Both the position numbers and the translations under genes were made by a program. The notes beneath the pieces were generated by a model that worked only from the letters and a program-made list of their open reading frames with translations, was not told where the DNA came from and made no database searches. A stretch of 64,000 bases of DNA from Dasania phycosphaerae. Its GTDB lineage: Bacteria > Pseudomonadota > Gammaproteobacteria > Pseudomonadales > Dasaniaceae. Positions 7,977-15,983 of this stretch are shown here, piece after piece. The stretch is taken from positions 469,814-533,813 of the forward strand of contig NZ_JAPTGG010000001.1 in NCBI RefSeq assembly GCF_026891035.1, read 5' to 3'. Every line of letters begins with the position of its first letter. Within the stretch, counting starts at the first letter, position 1.

Positions 7977-8426
7977 ATGACCCCACAATTACAGCAGCAG
8001 TTTGCGCATTACAGCCAAAGCCATCAACACCCCAGCAATTTATTAATACATGCCATAGCAGTGCCGTTAATTTACCTCAGCGTGCTGGGCCTGCTTTGGG
8101 CCATCCCACTACCCTATGGCAGCAACGCCGCTTGGTTGGGCATAGCAATCACTTGCGGTTTTTACCTGCGCCACTCCCTGAGTTTATGCTTGGGCATATT
8201 AGCGCTATCGGCACTGGCCGTTTTGGGCTGCGCGCTACTACAGCAGCAAAATATTTCTGTAGCACTGACCTCGTTAGCTATTTTTATTGTGGCTTGGCTG
8301 GCACAATTTATAGGCCACGCTATAGAGGGCAAAAAGCCTTCTTTTTTTGAGGACTTAAGTTTTTTATTAGTAGGCCCAGGCTGGGTGCTGGCAAAACTTT
8401 ATCGCCGCCTGCACATTCCCGTTTAA
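7977..8426 (+). CDS. DUF962/Mpo1-like membrane protein
   Basis: 149 aa with the family hallmarks: an N-terminal YSQSHQHPSNLLIHAIAVP, several hydrophobic segments (about 27-45, 47-65, 68-88, 92-112), and FIGHAIEGKKPSFFEDLSF near 112-130. Yeast Mpo1 of this family is an Fe(II)-dependent dioxygenase acting on 2-hydroxy fatty acids; the conserved His residues fit such a metal site, but activity in bacteria is not established here. It starts 11 bases after the protease gene and is probably cotranscribed with it. Confidence 0.8.
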   Translation: MTPQLQQQFAHYSQSHQHPSNLLIHAIAVPLIYLSVLGLLWAIPLPYGSNAAWLGIAITCGFYLRHSLSLCLGILALSALAVLGCALLQQQNISVALTSLAIFIVAWLAQFIGHAIEGKKPSFFEDLSFLLVGPGWVLAKLYRRLHIPV

Positions 8427-8463
8427 CTTTTATTATCAAACTAGCAATTGAAGAGAGACAACT

Positions 8464-8751
8464 ATGCAGTTTTTAGTGACCGCTTTAGATGGCACCGACG
8501 AACTAGCCCCACAGCGCCGTTCAGATGCCCGCGAAGAACATCTTAAAGGTGCCAAAGCACTAAAAGACTCTGGCCATATCTTAGAGGTAGGCCCCATACT
8601 CAGCGACGACGACAAAATGATAGGCTCGTTTATTTTATGCGAGTTTGATAGCCGCGCCGCGCTGGAAGACTGTTTAAACAATGATATCTACAGCAAAACA
8701 GGGGTGTGGGTAAATATTGATATTAAGCCGGTGAAGGTGGCTTTTAGATAA
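8464..8751 (+). CDS. YciI-like protein
   Basis: 95 aa with a ferredoxin-like YCII fold. Visible family signs are the N-terminal QFLVTALDGTD, an RSDAREEHLKGAKAL helix with the conserved His, GHILEVGPILSDD and a terminal strand WVNIDIKPVKVAF. The family is mostly uncharacterised; some members are dehydrochlorinase-like or act as fused domains. Good Shine-Dalgarno (GAAGAGAG) upstream. It is the last gene of the protease-DUF962-YciI run and converges on hisD. Confidence 0.85.
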   Translation: MQFLVTALDGTDELAPQRRSDAREEHLKGAKALKDSGHILEVGPILSDDDKMIGSFILCEFDSRAALEDCLNNDIYSKTGVWVNIDIKPVKVAFR

Positions 8752-8767
8752 GTTTTTAAAATCGGCT

Positions 8768-8813
8768 ATATAGAGCAAGGCAGCGATTTATAAGCAGCCG
8801 CCTTGCTCTATAT
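8768..8813. terminator. bidirectional terminator between the YciI-like gene and hisD
   Basis: A perfect 14-bp stem ATATAGAGCAAGGC (8768-8781) pairs with 8800-8813 around an 18-base loop. It lies in the 95-base gap between two convergent genes. Flanking T/A-rich bases on each side fit use in both directions, though the T-runs are short. Confidence 0.6.
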
Positions 8814-8846
8814 TATCTAGCGCTTCAAGATAAAGCTTAAAAACAC

Positions 8847-10169
8847 CTAATCTTTGATGCGGTATTCCGCAGAGCGGGCATGAGCCGTTAAAGATTCACC
8901 TCTGGCTAATACCGAAGCCGACTTGCCCAACGCTGAGGCACCCTCTGGCGAGCAAAAAATTAACGAGCTGCGCTTTTGAAAATCGTACACACCTAAGGGT
9001 GATGAAAACCTTGCCGTGCCAGATGTAGGCAATACGTGGTTAGGCCCCGCACAGTAATCCCCTAAGGCCTCAGCGGTGTGGCGGCCCATAAAAATAGCAC
9101 CCGCGTGGCGTATGCGTGGCAGCATGGCCTCGGGGTCGGCGATGGATAACTCCAAGTGCTCGGGGGCGATGCGGTTAACCACTTCGGCGGCCTGCTCTAC
9201 GCTGTGCACGTGTATAAACGCCGCGCGCTCACGCAGTGAGACCTTAACAATATCCTGCCTATCCAAAGTGGGTAGCAGCTTATCCATGCTGGCTTGTACT
9301 TGCGCTAAAAAGTCCGCGTCTTCACTCACCAATATCGATTGCGCATCTTCATCGTGCTCGGCCTGGGAAAATAAATCCATGGCTATCCAATCGGGGTCGG
9401 TCTTACCGTCGCATAACACTAAAATTTCGGAAGGCCCAGCAATCATATCCAAGCCCACTTGGCCAAACACTTTGCGCTTAGCGGTAGCCACAAAAATATT
9501 ACCGGGGCCCACAATTTTATCCACCCGCGGTACCGTTTGGGTGCCGTAAGCTAAGGCCGCAACGGCCTGCGCGCCACCTATGGTAAACACTCTATCAACA
9601 CCGGCTATAGCCGCTGCCGCCAACACCATATTATTGCGCTCGCCCTTGGGGGTGGGCACCACCATAATCAGCTCGCCTACCCCGGCCACTTTGGCGGGGA
9701 TGGCATTCATTAATACCGAAGAAGGGTAAGAGGCTTTGCCGCCGGGCACATATAAACCCACTCTATCCATGGCGGTGACTTGCTGGCCCAACACGGTGCC
9801 ATCGGCTTCGGTATAAGACCAGGACGCTTGCTTTTGGTGTTCGTGATAAGAGCGTACCCGCTGCGCGGCCAACTCTAAGGCTTGGCGCTGCTCGTCGCTG
9901 ATATCTTTTAAAGCCTGTTGCAATACGGCCTGCGACATTTCCAACTCAGCCATAGCATTGACCGCAAGGCCATCAAAACGCTGGGTGTATTCCACCACTG
10001 CAGCATCACCGCGGGCGCGCACACCGGCGACGATTTCATCTACCGCTGTTACCACGGCATGATCTGACACCGACTCCCAAGCCAAGAGTGCATCTAACTC
10101 TGCCGCAAAGTTTTTGCTGTTGGCATCCAGTTGCTTAATGGCAACGCTGGGGGTATTGGTATTGCTCAT
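8847..10169 (-). CDS. hisD: histidinol dehydrogenase
   Basis: Catalyses the last two steps of histidine synthesis: histidinol to histidinal to histidine, with NAD and zinc. 440 aa, the usual size. Family motifs seen: GLYVPGGKASYPSSVLMNA, IVGPGNIFVATAKR, GPSEILVLCD, DLFSQAEHDEDAQSI (catalytic/zinc region) and DYCAGPNHVLPTSG near the C-terminus. Lies 46 bases after hisG on the same strand, forming murA-hisG-hisD. hisC, which follows hisD in Pseudomonas, is not present here. Confidence 0.97.
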   Translation of the reverse strand: MSNTNTPSVAIKQLDANSKNFAAELDALLAWESVSDHAVVTAVDEIVAGVRARGDAAVVEYTQRFDGLAVNAMAELEMSQAVLQQALKDISDEQRQALELAAQRVRSYHEHQKQASWSYTEADGTVLGQQVTAMDRVGLYVPGGKASYPSSVLMNAIPAKVAGVGELIMVVPTPKGERNNMVLAAAAIAGVDRVFTIGGAQAVAALAYGTQTVPRVDKIVGPGNIFVATAKRKVFGQVGLDMIAGPSEILVLCDGKTDPDWIAMDLFSQAEHDEDAQSILVSEDADFLAQVQASMDKLLPTLDRQDIVKVSLRERAAFIHVHSVEQAAEVVNRIAPEHLELSIADPEAMLPRIRHAGAIFMGRHTAEALGDYCAGPNHVLPTSGTARFSSPLGVYDFQKRSSLIFCSPEGASALGKSASVLARGESLTAHARSAEYRIKD

Positions 10170-10215
10170 TGCTGTATTCGCTTATCGCTAAGAAAAATAA
10201 AAGTAAAAATCAGAA

Positions 10216-10860
10216 TTAATTTTGCGCGGCCACCGCCTGCGCCAGCTTGTCGATGAGTTCTTGTATGCGTTGGTGCTTGCGCTTCATCGCGGCTTTGTTC
10301 ACCACTAAGCGCGAACTCACATCGGCGATATGATCCAGCGGCTGCATGCCATTGGCTTTTAAGGTATTACCCGTATCGACTATATCGACAATAATATCGG
10401 CCAAATCCATTAGCGGCGCTAACTCCATGGCACCGTAGAGCTTAATAATATCCGCCTGCTGGCCCTGGGCCGCAAAGTGCTGCTTGGCGATATTGACGAA
10501 CTTGGTCGCCACTCGCACGCGGCCCTTGGGTAATTCACGCCCCACCATGGCGGCGGTCATTAAACGGCATTTGGCAATTTGTAAATCCAGCGGCTCGTAT
10601 AAATCGGCGCCGTCTACTTCCAATAACATGTCTTTACCCGACACCCCTATATCGGCAGCGCCATGCTGCACATAGGTGGGCACATCCGAGCCGCGTATAA
10701 CAATCAACTTTACATGGGGCTGATTGGTTTCAAAAATCAGCTTGCGGCTTTTGCTAATATCTTCCAGCGGCTCTATGCCTGCGGCGGCAAATAGCGGCAG
10801 CGTTTCTTTGAGTATACGGCCCTTGGTGAGGGCAATAATAATGTCTTGATCGTTATTCAT
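10216..10860 (-). CDS. hisG: ATP phosphoribosyltransferase catalytic subunit, short form
   Basis: First committed step of histidine synthesis: ATP plus PRPP gives phosphoribosyl-ATP. 214 aa, the short HisG form that lacks the C-terminal regulatory ACT-like domain. Motifs: ALTKGRILKETLPLF, the ISKSRKLIFET segment and the PRPP-binding IVDIVDTGNTLKANGM (about 158-173). Short HisG normally needs the HisZ regulatory subunit, which is not in this window and should be elsewhere. Follows murA by 21 bases. Confidence 0.96.
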   Translation of the reverse strand: MNNDQDIIIALTKGRILKETLPLFAAAGIEPLEDISKSRKLIFETNQPHVKLIVIRGSDVPTYVQHGAADIGVSGKDMLLEVDGADLYEPLDLQIAKCRLMTAAMVGRELPKGRVRVATKFVNIAKQHFAAQGQQADIIKLYGAMELAPLMDLADIIVDIVDTGNTLKANGMQPLDHIADVSSRLVVNKAAMKRKHQRIQELIDKLAQAVAAQN

Positions 10861-10881
10861 TACATTAACTTTTTAAAAAGG

Positions 10882-12144
10882 TTAGTTGGCAATACGACGT
10901 ATATTAGCGCCCAGTAATTGCAGCTTTTCTTCTATGCACTCGTAACCGCGATCGATATGGTAAATACGATCAATCAGCGTATCACCCTCGGCAATTAAAC
11001 CGGCGATAACCAAGCTAGCTGAAGCGCGCAAATCACTGGCCATAACCGGTGCTGCTTTTAGGCGCTCTATGCCGGTAATGACCGCCGTGTTGCCCTCTAT
11101 GGTGATATTAGCACCCATGCGCTTCATCTCTTGAGTTTGGTTGAGGCGGTTTTCAAAAATCGTCTCGACTATAGTGCTAGTGCCTTCAGCTATGGTGTTC
11201 ATAGCCGTCAGTTGAGCCTGCATATCGGTGGGAAACCCCGGATAAGGCGCGGTGCGTATGTTAACAGCCTTGGGCCTGCGGCCTTCCATATCCAGCTCTA
11301 TCCAACCATCGCCGGTGGTGATTTTAGCGCCGGCGTCTTCCAGCTTAACTATCACCGCTTCTAAAATGTCGCTGCGAGTATCTTTAAGCTTAACTCGGCC
11401 ACCGGTAGCGGCGGCGGCCACTAAGTAGGTACCGGTTTCTATGCGGTCGGGCATTACCGCGTAATCACAGCCGTGTAATTTCTCCACCCCTTCTATGGTG
11501 ATAGTGGCGGTGCCGTGACCTTGGATTTTGGCACCCATGGCAATTAAAAATTCGGCCAGGTCTACCACCTCGGGTTCGCGGGCGGCGTTTTCTAAAACTG
11601 TTTTGCCTTCGGCTAAAACGGCGGCCATTAAAATATTTTCAGTGCCGCCTACGGTGACCGTATCCATTAAGATATGCGCGCCTTTTAAGCGGCCATTGGA
11701 TTTAGCTCGGATATAACCTTCATCCACCGTAACGGTTGCGCCCAGCGCCTCAAAACCTTTTAGGTGTATGTCTACGGGGCGGCTACCTATGGCACAACCA
11801 CCGGGGAAGGAGACATTGGCTTCGCCAAAATGCGCCAACAAGGGCCCCAACACTAAGATGGAGGCACGCATGGTTTTTACCAGCTCATAGGGCGCGGTTA
11901 GTTCGCTTATGGTGCCGGGGTTAATTTCTATACCCAGTTTTTCATCGATAATGGCATCCACCCCCATGCAGCGCAGCAGCGTAATCATGGTGGTGATGTC
12001 GTGCAAATGCGGTAGGTTGCGTATGGTCACCGGCTCACTGGCCAGTAATGACGCCGCCAAGATTGGCAACGCTGAGTTTTTAGAGCCAGAGATACGGATT
12101 TCGCCGTCTAGCCTAGTTCCGCCTTTAATCAGCAGTTTATCCAT
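10882..12144 (-). CDS. murA: UDP-N-acetylglucosamine 1-carboxyvinyltransferase
   Basis: First committed step of peptidoglycan synthesis: transfers enolpyruvate from PEP to UDP-GlcNAc in the cytoplasm. 420 aa, like E. coli MurA (419). The catalytic Cys is at 117 in FPGGCAIGSRPVD, so the enzyme is predicted fosfomycin-sensitive (Asp there gives resistance). Lys22 in SGSKNSALP and Arg-rich substrate contacts are present, as is the C-terminal RGYECIEEKL. ibaG lies 34 bases upstream in the usual order. Confidence 0.98.
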   Translation of the reverse strand: MDKLLIKGGTRLDGEIRISGSKNSALPILAASLLASEPVTIRNLPHLHDITTMITLLRCMGVDAIIDEKLGIEINPGTISELTAPYELVKTMRASILVLGPLLAHFGEANVSFPGGCAIGSRPVDIHLKGFEALGATVTVDEGYIRAKSNGRLKGAHILMDTVTVGGTENILMAAVLAEGKTVLENAAREPEVVDLAEFLIAMGAKIQGHGTATITIEGVEKLHGCDYAVMPDRIETGTYLVAAAATGGRVKLKDTRSDILEAVIVKLEDAGAKITTGDGWIELDMEGRRPKAVNIRTAPYPGFPTDMQAQLTAMNTIAEGTSTIVETIFENRLNQTQEMKRMGANITIEGNTAVITGIERLKAAPVMASDLRASASLVIAGLIAEGDTLIDRIYHIDRGYECIEEKLQLLGANIRRIAN

Positions 12145-12178
12145 GAAAAAACCTTAAGTAATTGTGCTGCAACTCTGC

Positions 12179-12409
12179 TTATGAGTTTTCAGCGGGAGTG
12201 AGCGCCTTGATGTTCACGGCGTGTATGCTGCCATCGGCAATTTGCTGGCTTAAACCGGCATACACCATTTGCTGGCGCTTAACAGGGCGTACCCCTTCAA
12301 AAATATCGCCTATGGCCGTCACGCTGCAGTGGCTACCCTCGACTTCTACTCGTACTTCACAGCCCGTTAACTCGGCCTCTAGTAATTGTTTGATTTGATC
12401 TGCGTTCAT
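12179..12409 (-). CDS. ibaG: BolA/IbaG family iron-sulfur metabolism protein
   Basis: 76 aa from ATG at 12409, which has the Shine-Dalgarno GAGGAATTC; a 17-codon upstream extension to 12460 is unlikely. BolA-family fold: MNADQIKQLLEAELTGCEVR, a variable loop and the FEGVRPVKRQQMVYAGL segment with the helix-turn-helix-like conserved core. A His (EGSHCSV) fits the family's Fe-S cluster ligand when paired with monothiol glutaredoxins. Sits between mlaC and murA exactly as in E. coli and Pseudomonas. Confidence 0.92.
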   Translation of the reverse strand: MNADQIKQLLEAELTGCEVRVEVEGSHCSVTAIGDIFEGVRPVKRQQMVYAGLSQQIADGSIHAVNIKALTPAENS

Positions 12410-12509
12410 GAATTCCTCACCGCCTATGGATACTGGCGCTAGCGCTATAAAAGACGGCAAATTGTACGGAAACAGGCCCCAAATAGCGAGCTAAATGGGG
12501 CTGTTAGGG

Positions 12510-13199
12510 CTATTGTTGTGACGCTGGTTCGACTACGGGCTCTTGCCCTGCGGGCGTAACTGACCAATTATCGATCACCTTATCCAAATCACCCTGATAG
12601 CGCTTGGCGGCGGCGATAAACTGGCCCTGATAAACCAAGCCTAAGTTCACCGCCTCTATGGTGACATTGCGAATTTTCCATGTGCCATCTTTGTCTTGGC
12701 GCATTTTGTAAGAGACCTCATAGGGCTTTTCGGCCGAGCCGTAAATTTTTTGCAATACGGTGGCAACACCACTCACATCTTCACCGGCAGCGGGGGGCAC
12801 TACCTCTGTTTTGGTGCCGCTAAAAGCCAATAACCCCTTGGCATAGGTTTGCACTAAACCGCGCTTAAATACGTCAGAAAAACGCCTAACCTGACCTTTG
12901 AACGCCTCCCTGGCCTGATCGGAGCCCAGTTGGCGGTAATACTCGCGGGTGGCATAGGGGCCCATCACGCCTCGGGAAAAACCATCGAAATCGAGCACAG
13001 CATCTAAAATAACCTCTATTTCCTGATAAAAGCGCTGCGGGTCTTTTTCAAAATAACCATTGGCTTCGTCAATTAAGGCCAACACCTTCTCGGTGGTTTG
13101 CTCTACGGTTTGATGAGCCGTTAGAGGTGCCGCCGCAGCCATATTCACCATTAATAACAGTGTAGCGATAGCCACTGACACCCGTTGTATAGCCCTCAT
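12510..13199 (-). CDS. mlaC: periplasmic phospholipid-binding protein MlaC
   Basis: Soluble shuttle of the Mla pathway that carries phospholipids between the outer-membrane MlaA complex and the inner-membrane MlaFEDB transporter. 229 aa with a Sec signal peptide (RVSVAIATLLLMVNMAAAA, cleaved around residue 24). The Tol-Ttg2/MlaC fold is recognised from FEKDPQRFYQEIEVILD, ATREYYRQLGSDQAREAF and the C-terminal GLVYQGQFIAAAKRYQGDLD. Unusually, mlaF, mlaE, mlaD and mlaB, which normally adjoin mlaC, are absent at this locus. About 100 bases separate it from ibaG. Confidence 0.93.
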   Translation of the reverse strand: MRAIQRVSVAIATLLLMVNMAAAAPLTAHQTVEQTTEKVLALIDEANGYFEKDPQRFYQEIEVILDAVLDFDGFSRGVMGPYATREYYRQLGSDQAREAFKGQVRRFSDVFKRGLVQTYAKGLLAFSGTKTEVVPPAAGEDVSGVATVLQKIYGSAEKPYEVSYKMRQDKDGTWKIRNVTIEAVNLGLVYQGQFIAAAKRYQGDLDKVIDNWSVTPAGQEPVVEPASQQ

Positions 13200-13323
13200 G
13201 AATTTCTCCCTAGTAATGAATGGCTGCCAATGTAACGAAAAAACCTGCGAGGTAAAAGCATTCTGTTAATACAAAGTTACGACAACTATATGCTTTTAAA
13301 TGTTTAATTTGTCGCCATGGCGA

Positions 13324-13351
13324 TTACCTTTAACAAAAACCCCTATATAAT
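13324..13351 (+). promoter_or_regulatory. candidate sigma-70 promoter of the yrbG-kdsD-lpt operon
   Basis: A -35-like TTACCT (13324-13329) and a consensus -10 TATAAT (13346-13351) are 16 bases apart, 52 bases before the antiporter ATG. It lies in the 203-base divergent gap shared with mlaC. Confidence 0.5.
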
Positions 13352-13402
13352 GGCCGCCCGTTTTCAACTCACACGCCTAAACACAACCTCCATAGGAACA
13401 CC

Positions 13403-14419
13403 ATGCTAGAAGCCAGTATTGCCATCATTATCGGATTTGCCGGTTTAATTTGGAGCGCCGATCAATTTGTTGCCGGCGCCGCCGCGATTGCCAAAAACTT
13501 AGGCATGGCTCCTATCATGATAGGTTTAACCATAGTGGCCTTTGGCACTTCAGCGCCCGAGATCATCGTTTCTATTAGCGCCGCATTAAAAGACGCTGGT
13601 GGTTTGGCAGTAGGTAATGCTTTAGGTTCCAATCTGGCCAATATAGGCATGGTATTAGGCATTACCGCTTTGGTAGCCCCTATCCCCATCGCCCTTAATA
13701 TTTTGAAACGCGAAATGCCACTGCTGCTAATTGCCACCCTGGGCGCCAGCTATTGCTTATATGATTTACATTTAAGCTGGCAGGATGGTGTTATTTTACT
13801 CGTCACCTTGGCGGTGATTTTTTACATATTAGTGACCAGCAAATCACACCAACCCGATGCCGAGCACGAAGCCGATGTGGAACATATTCCCACCATGTCT
13901 TCCGGTAAAGCATGGCTATTATTTGCGGTTGGCTTTGCCCTGTTAATTGCCAGCTCACAACTGTTAGTCTGGGGGGCCAAGATAGTTGCCATAGAGCTAG
14001 GGGTTAGTGAATTGATTATAGGCCTAACCATAGTAGCCGTAGGCACCAGCCTGCCCGAACTAGCCGCCACCGTAGCCAGCGCCTTGAAAGGCCACCACGA
14101 TATTGCCTTGGGTAATATTATAGGCTCCAACCTGTTTAACCTGCTGGCGGTAATGGCCATGCCAGCATTAATTAGCCCTACGGCTTTAAGCCCTGAAGTC
14201 TTTAGCCGCGACTATATGAGCATGGCGGGCATCACCGTTTTATTAGCCGCCATACTCTATGGCCACTATTTGTGGGCTAAGCGCAGCAACGCCAAGCTAT
14301 CCAGCAGCAACGGCACCCCCGCCCTATTACCTACCCAATACCTGGGCAGGCTGGCGGGTGCGGCGCTATTAATCTGCTACGTGGCCTATTATTATCTGCT
14401 ATTCCCTATACATGGATAA
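13403..14419 (+). CDS. yrbG: calcium/sodium antiporter family protein (YrbG)
   Basis: Inner-membrane cation/Ca2+ exchanger of the CaCA family, 338 aa, about ten transmembrane helices. The two inverted alpha-repeats carry the diagnostic motifs VAFGTSAPEIIVSI (about 46-59) and VAVGTSLPELAATVASAL (about 211-228), each followed by GNALGSNLANI and GNIIGSNLFNL. The ion specificity in vivo is not proved for YrbG. First gene of a long plus-strand run; its stop overlaps kdsD by 8 bases, as in the E. coli yrbG-kdsD-lpt locus. Confidence 0.93.
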   Translation: MLEASIAIIIGFAGLIWSADQFVAGAAAIAKNLGMAPIMIGLTIVAFGTSAPEIIVSISAALKDAGGLAVGNALGSNLANIGMVLGITALVAPIPIALNILKREMPLLLIATLGASYCLYDLHLSWQDGVILLVTLAVIFYILVTSKSHQPDAEHEADVEHIPTMSSGKAWLLFAVGFALLIASSQLLVWGAKIVAIELGVSELIIGLTIVAVGTSLPELAATVASALKGHHDIALGNIIGSNLFNLLAVMAMPALISPTALSPEVFSRDYMSMAGITVLLAAILYGHYLWAKRSNAKLSSSNGTPALLPTQYLGRLAGAALLICYVAYYYLLFPIHG

Positions 14420-15401
14420 GCTCAACATTATGACGACCATCTCATTTAAAGACTCGGCCCTGCGCACTATCAACATAGAGCGCGACGCCGTGGCCAGCTT
14501 AATCGATAAGGTAGATAAGCAATTTGATTTAGCCTGCCAGCTGATCTTGCAATGCCAAGGCCGGGTAGTGGTTACCGGCATGGGTAAATCCGGCCATATA
14601 GGCACTAAAATCGCTGCGACTTTAGCCAGCACCGGCACCCCCGCCATGTTCGTACACCCGGGCGAAGCCAGCCACGGTGACATGGGCATGATTACTGCGC
14701 AAGATGTGGTGATAGCACTATCCAACTCCGGCAGCACTGCCGAAGTAGTCACCCTATTACCCCTGCTTAAACGCTTAGGCATAGCCTTGATTACCATCAC
14801 CGGCAACCCCGACTCCATACTGTCGCAAACAGCTGACGCCAATTTAGATGTCAGCGTAGCGCAAGAGGCCTGCCCGCTTAACCTGGCCCCCACTTCCAGC
14901 ACCACCGCCTCGCTGGTTATGGGTGATGCCCTAGCCATAGCCTTATTAGAAGCTCGCGGCTTTACTGCTGAAGACTTTGCCTTTTCACACCCCGGCGGTG
15001 CGTTGGGCAGGCAGCTGCTATTAAAAGTGGATGACGTCATGCACAGTGGCGAGCAAATCCCCAAAGTCGCCAGCGGCACCCTGCTTAGTGATGCTTTATT
15101 AGAAGTAAGCCGTAAAGGCTTAGGTATGACCACGGTAGTGGATAAAAACAACGTATTAATCGGTCTATTTACCGATGGCGATTTACGCCGCGCCTTGGAT
15201 CACAGCATAGACATACATAACACGCGCATAGACGAAGTGATGACGGTTAACTCTAAAACCGCCCATCCCGGTATGCTAGCCGCCGAAATTCTGGGGCTGA
15301 TGGATGAATACAAAATCAACTCCATGGCCGTAGTCGACAGTGACAAACACCCTGTAGGTGCCGTGCATTTACACGACTTATTAAAAGCGGGAGTGGCCTA
15401 A
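14412..15401 (+). CDS. kdsD: arabinose-5-phosphate isomerase KdsD
   Basis: Converts ribulose-5-phosphate to arabinose-5-phosphate, the first step of Kdo synthesis for LPS. 329 aa (E. coli 328). The SIS sugar-isomerase domain holds GMGKSGHIGTKIAATLASTG and IALSNSGSTAEV, with ACPLNLAPTSSTTASL and FSHPGGALGRQL; two CBS domains follow (VDDVMHSGEQIP, TVVDKNNVLIGLFTDGDLRR). A second ATG at 14430 would give 323 aa. kdsC, which normally follows, is missing: lptC starts 12 bases downstream. Confidence 0.96.
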   Translation: MDKLNIMTTISFKDSALRTINIERDAVASLIDKVDKQFDLACQLILQCQGRVVVTGMGKSGHIGTKIAATLASTGTPAMFVHPGEASHGDMGMITAQDVVIALSNSGSTAEVVTLLPLLKRLGIALITITGNPDSILSQTADANLDVSVAQEACPLNLAPTSSTTASLVMGDALAIALLEARGFTAEDFAFSHPGGALGRQLLLKVDDVMHSGEQIPKVASGTLLSDALLEVSRKGLGMTTVVDKNNVLIGLFTDGDLRRALDHSIDIHNTRIDEVMTVNSKTAHPGMLAAEILGLMDEYKINSMAVVDSDKHPVGAVHLHDLLKAGVA

Positions 15402-15413
15402 ACACCACAAACT

Positions 15414-15983
15414 ATGAAATTACTGCGCCGCAAACAAAAACACTTTATCACCTCCAGTATTGCCTTGGTTTTACTGCTAGTGTTTTTATGGCTGTATAGC
15501 GATACCGGCTCCACCCCCAGCTTTAGCAAAAAAACCGCTCCCTCTGACCCCGAAGTATTTATGAGCAATATGCACAGCCTGCGCTTTAACGAGCAAGGTG
15601 AGCTGGCCCACACCCTCAAGGCCGAAACTGTCAAAAGCTACAGCAATGGCAGGCGCAGTAACTTGCAACAACCCATCATAGACTTTTATAAAGATCAGCA
15701 GCCCTCATGGCGCATCACCGCCGACTCAGGCATAGTGCGTAAAAAAGGCGCAAAGGTAGATCTAAAAAACCACGTAGTAGTGGTTAATAACGACCACAGC
15801 TATCAACTAACCACCAGCGCACTAACGCTATACCCCAAAAAAAATATCGCTGATAACAACCAAGCCGTTACTATTACCAGCCCACAGGGCACTACCAACG
15901 CCACCGGTATTAAAGCGGATTTAACCCAAGAACATACTATTTTGAAAAAGCGTGTCACAGGCCACTATCATGCAACGCCTTAA
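15414..15983 (+). CDS. lptC: LPS export system protein LptC
   Basis: 189-aa bitopic inner-membrane protein that receives LPS from the LptBFG transporter and passes it to LptA. One N-terminal transmembrane segment (about 11-26) is followed by a beta-jellyroll domain: EQGELAHTLKAETVKSY, WRITADSGIV and NHVVVVNNDH fit LptC/YrbK. Its last codons overlap the start of lptA, so the genes are translationally linked. Homology of LptC is low across genera; order in the operon supports the call. Confidence 0.92.
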   Translation: MKLLRRKQKHFITSSIALVLLLVFLWLYSDTGSTPSFSKKTAPSDPEVFMSNMHSLRFNEQGELAHTLKAETVKSYSNGRRSNLQQPIIDFYKDQQPSWRITADSGIVRKKGAKVDLKNHVVVVNNDHSYQLTTSALTLYPKKNIADNNQAVTITSPQGTTNATGIKADLTQEHTILKKRVTGHYHATP

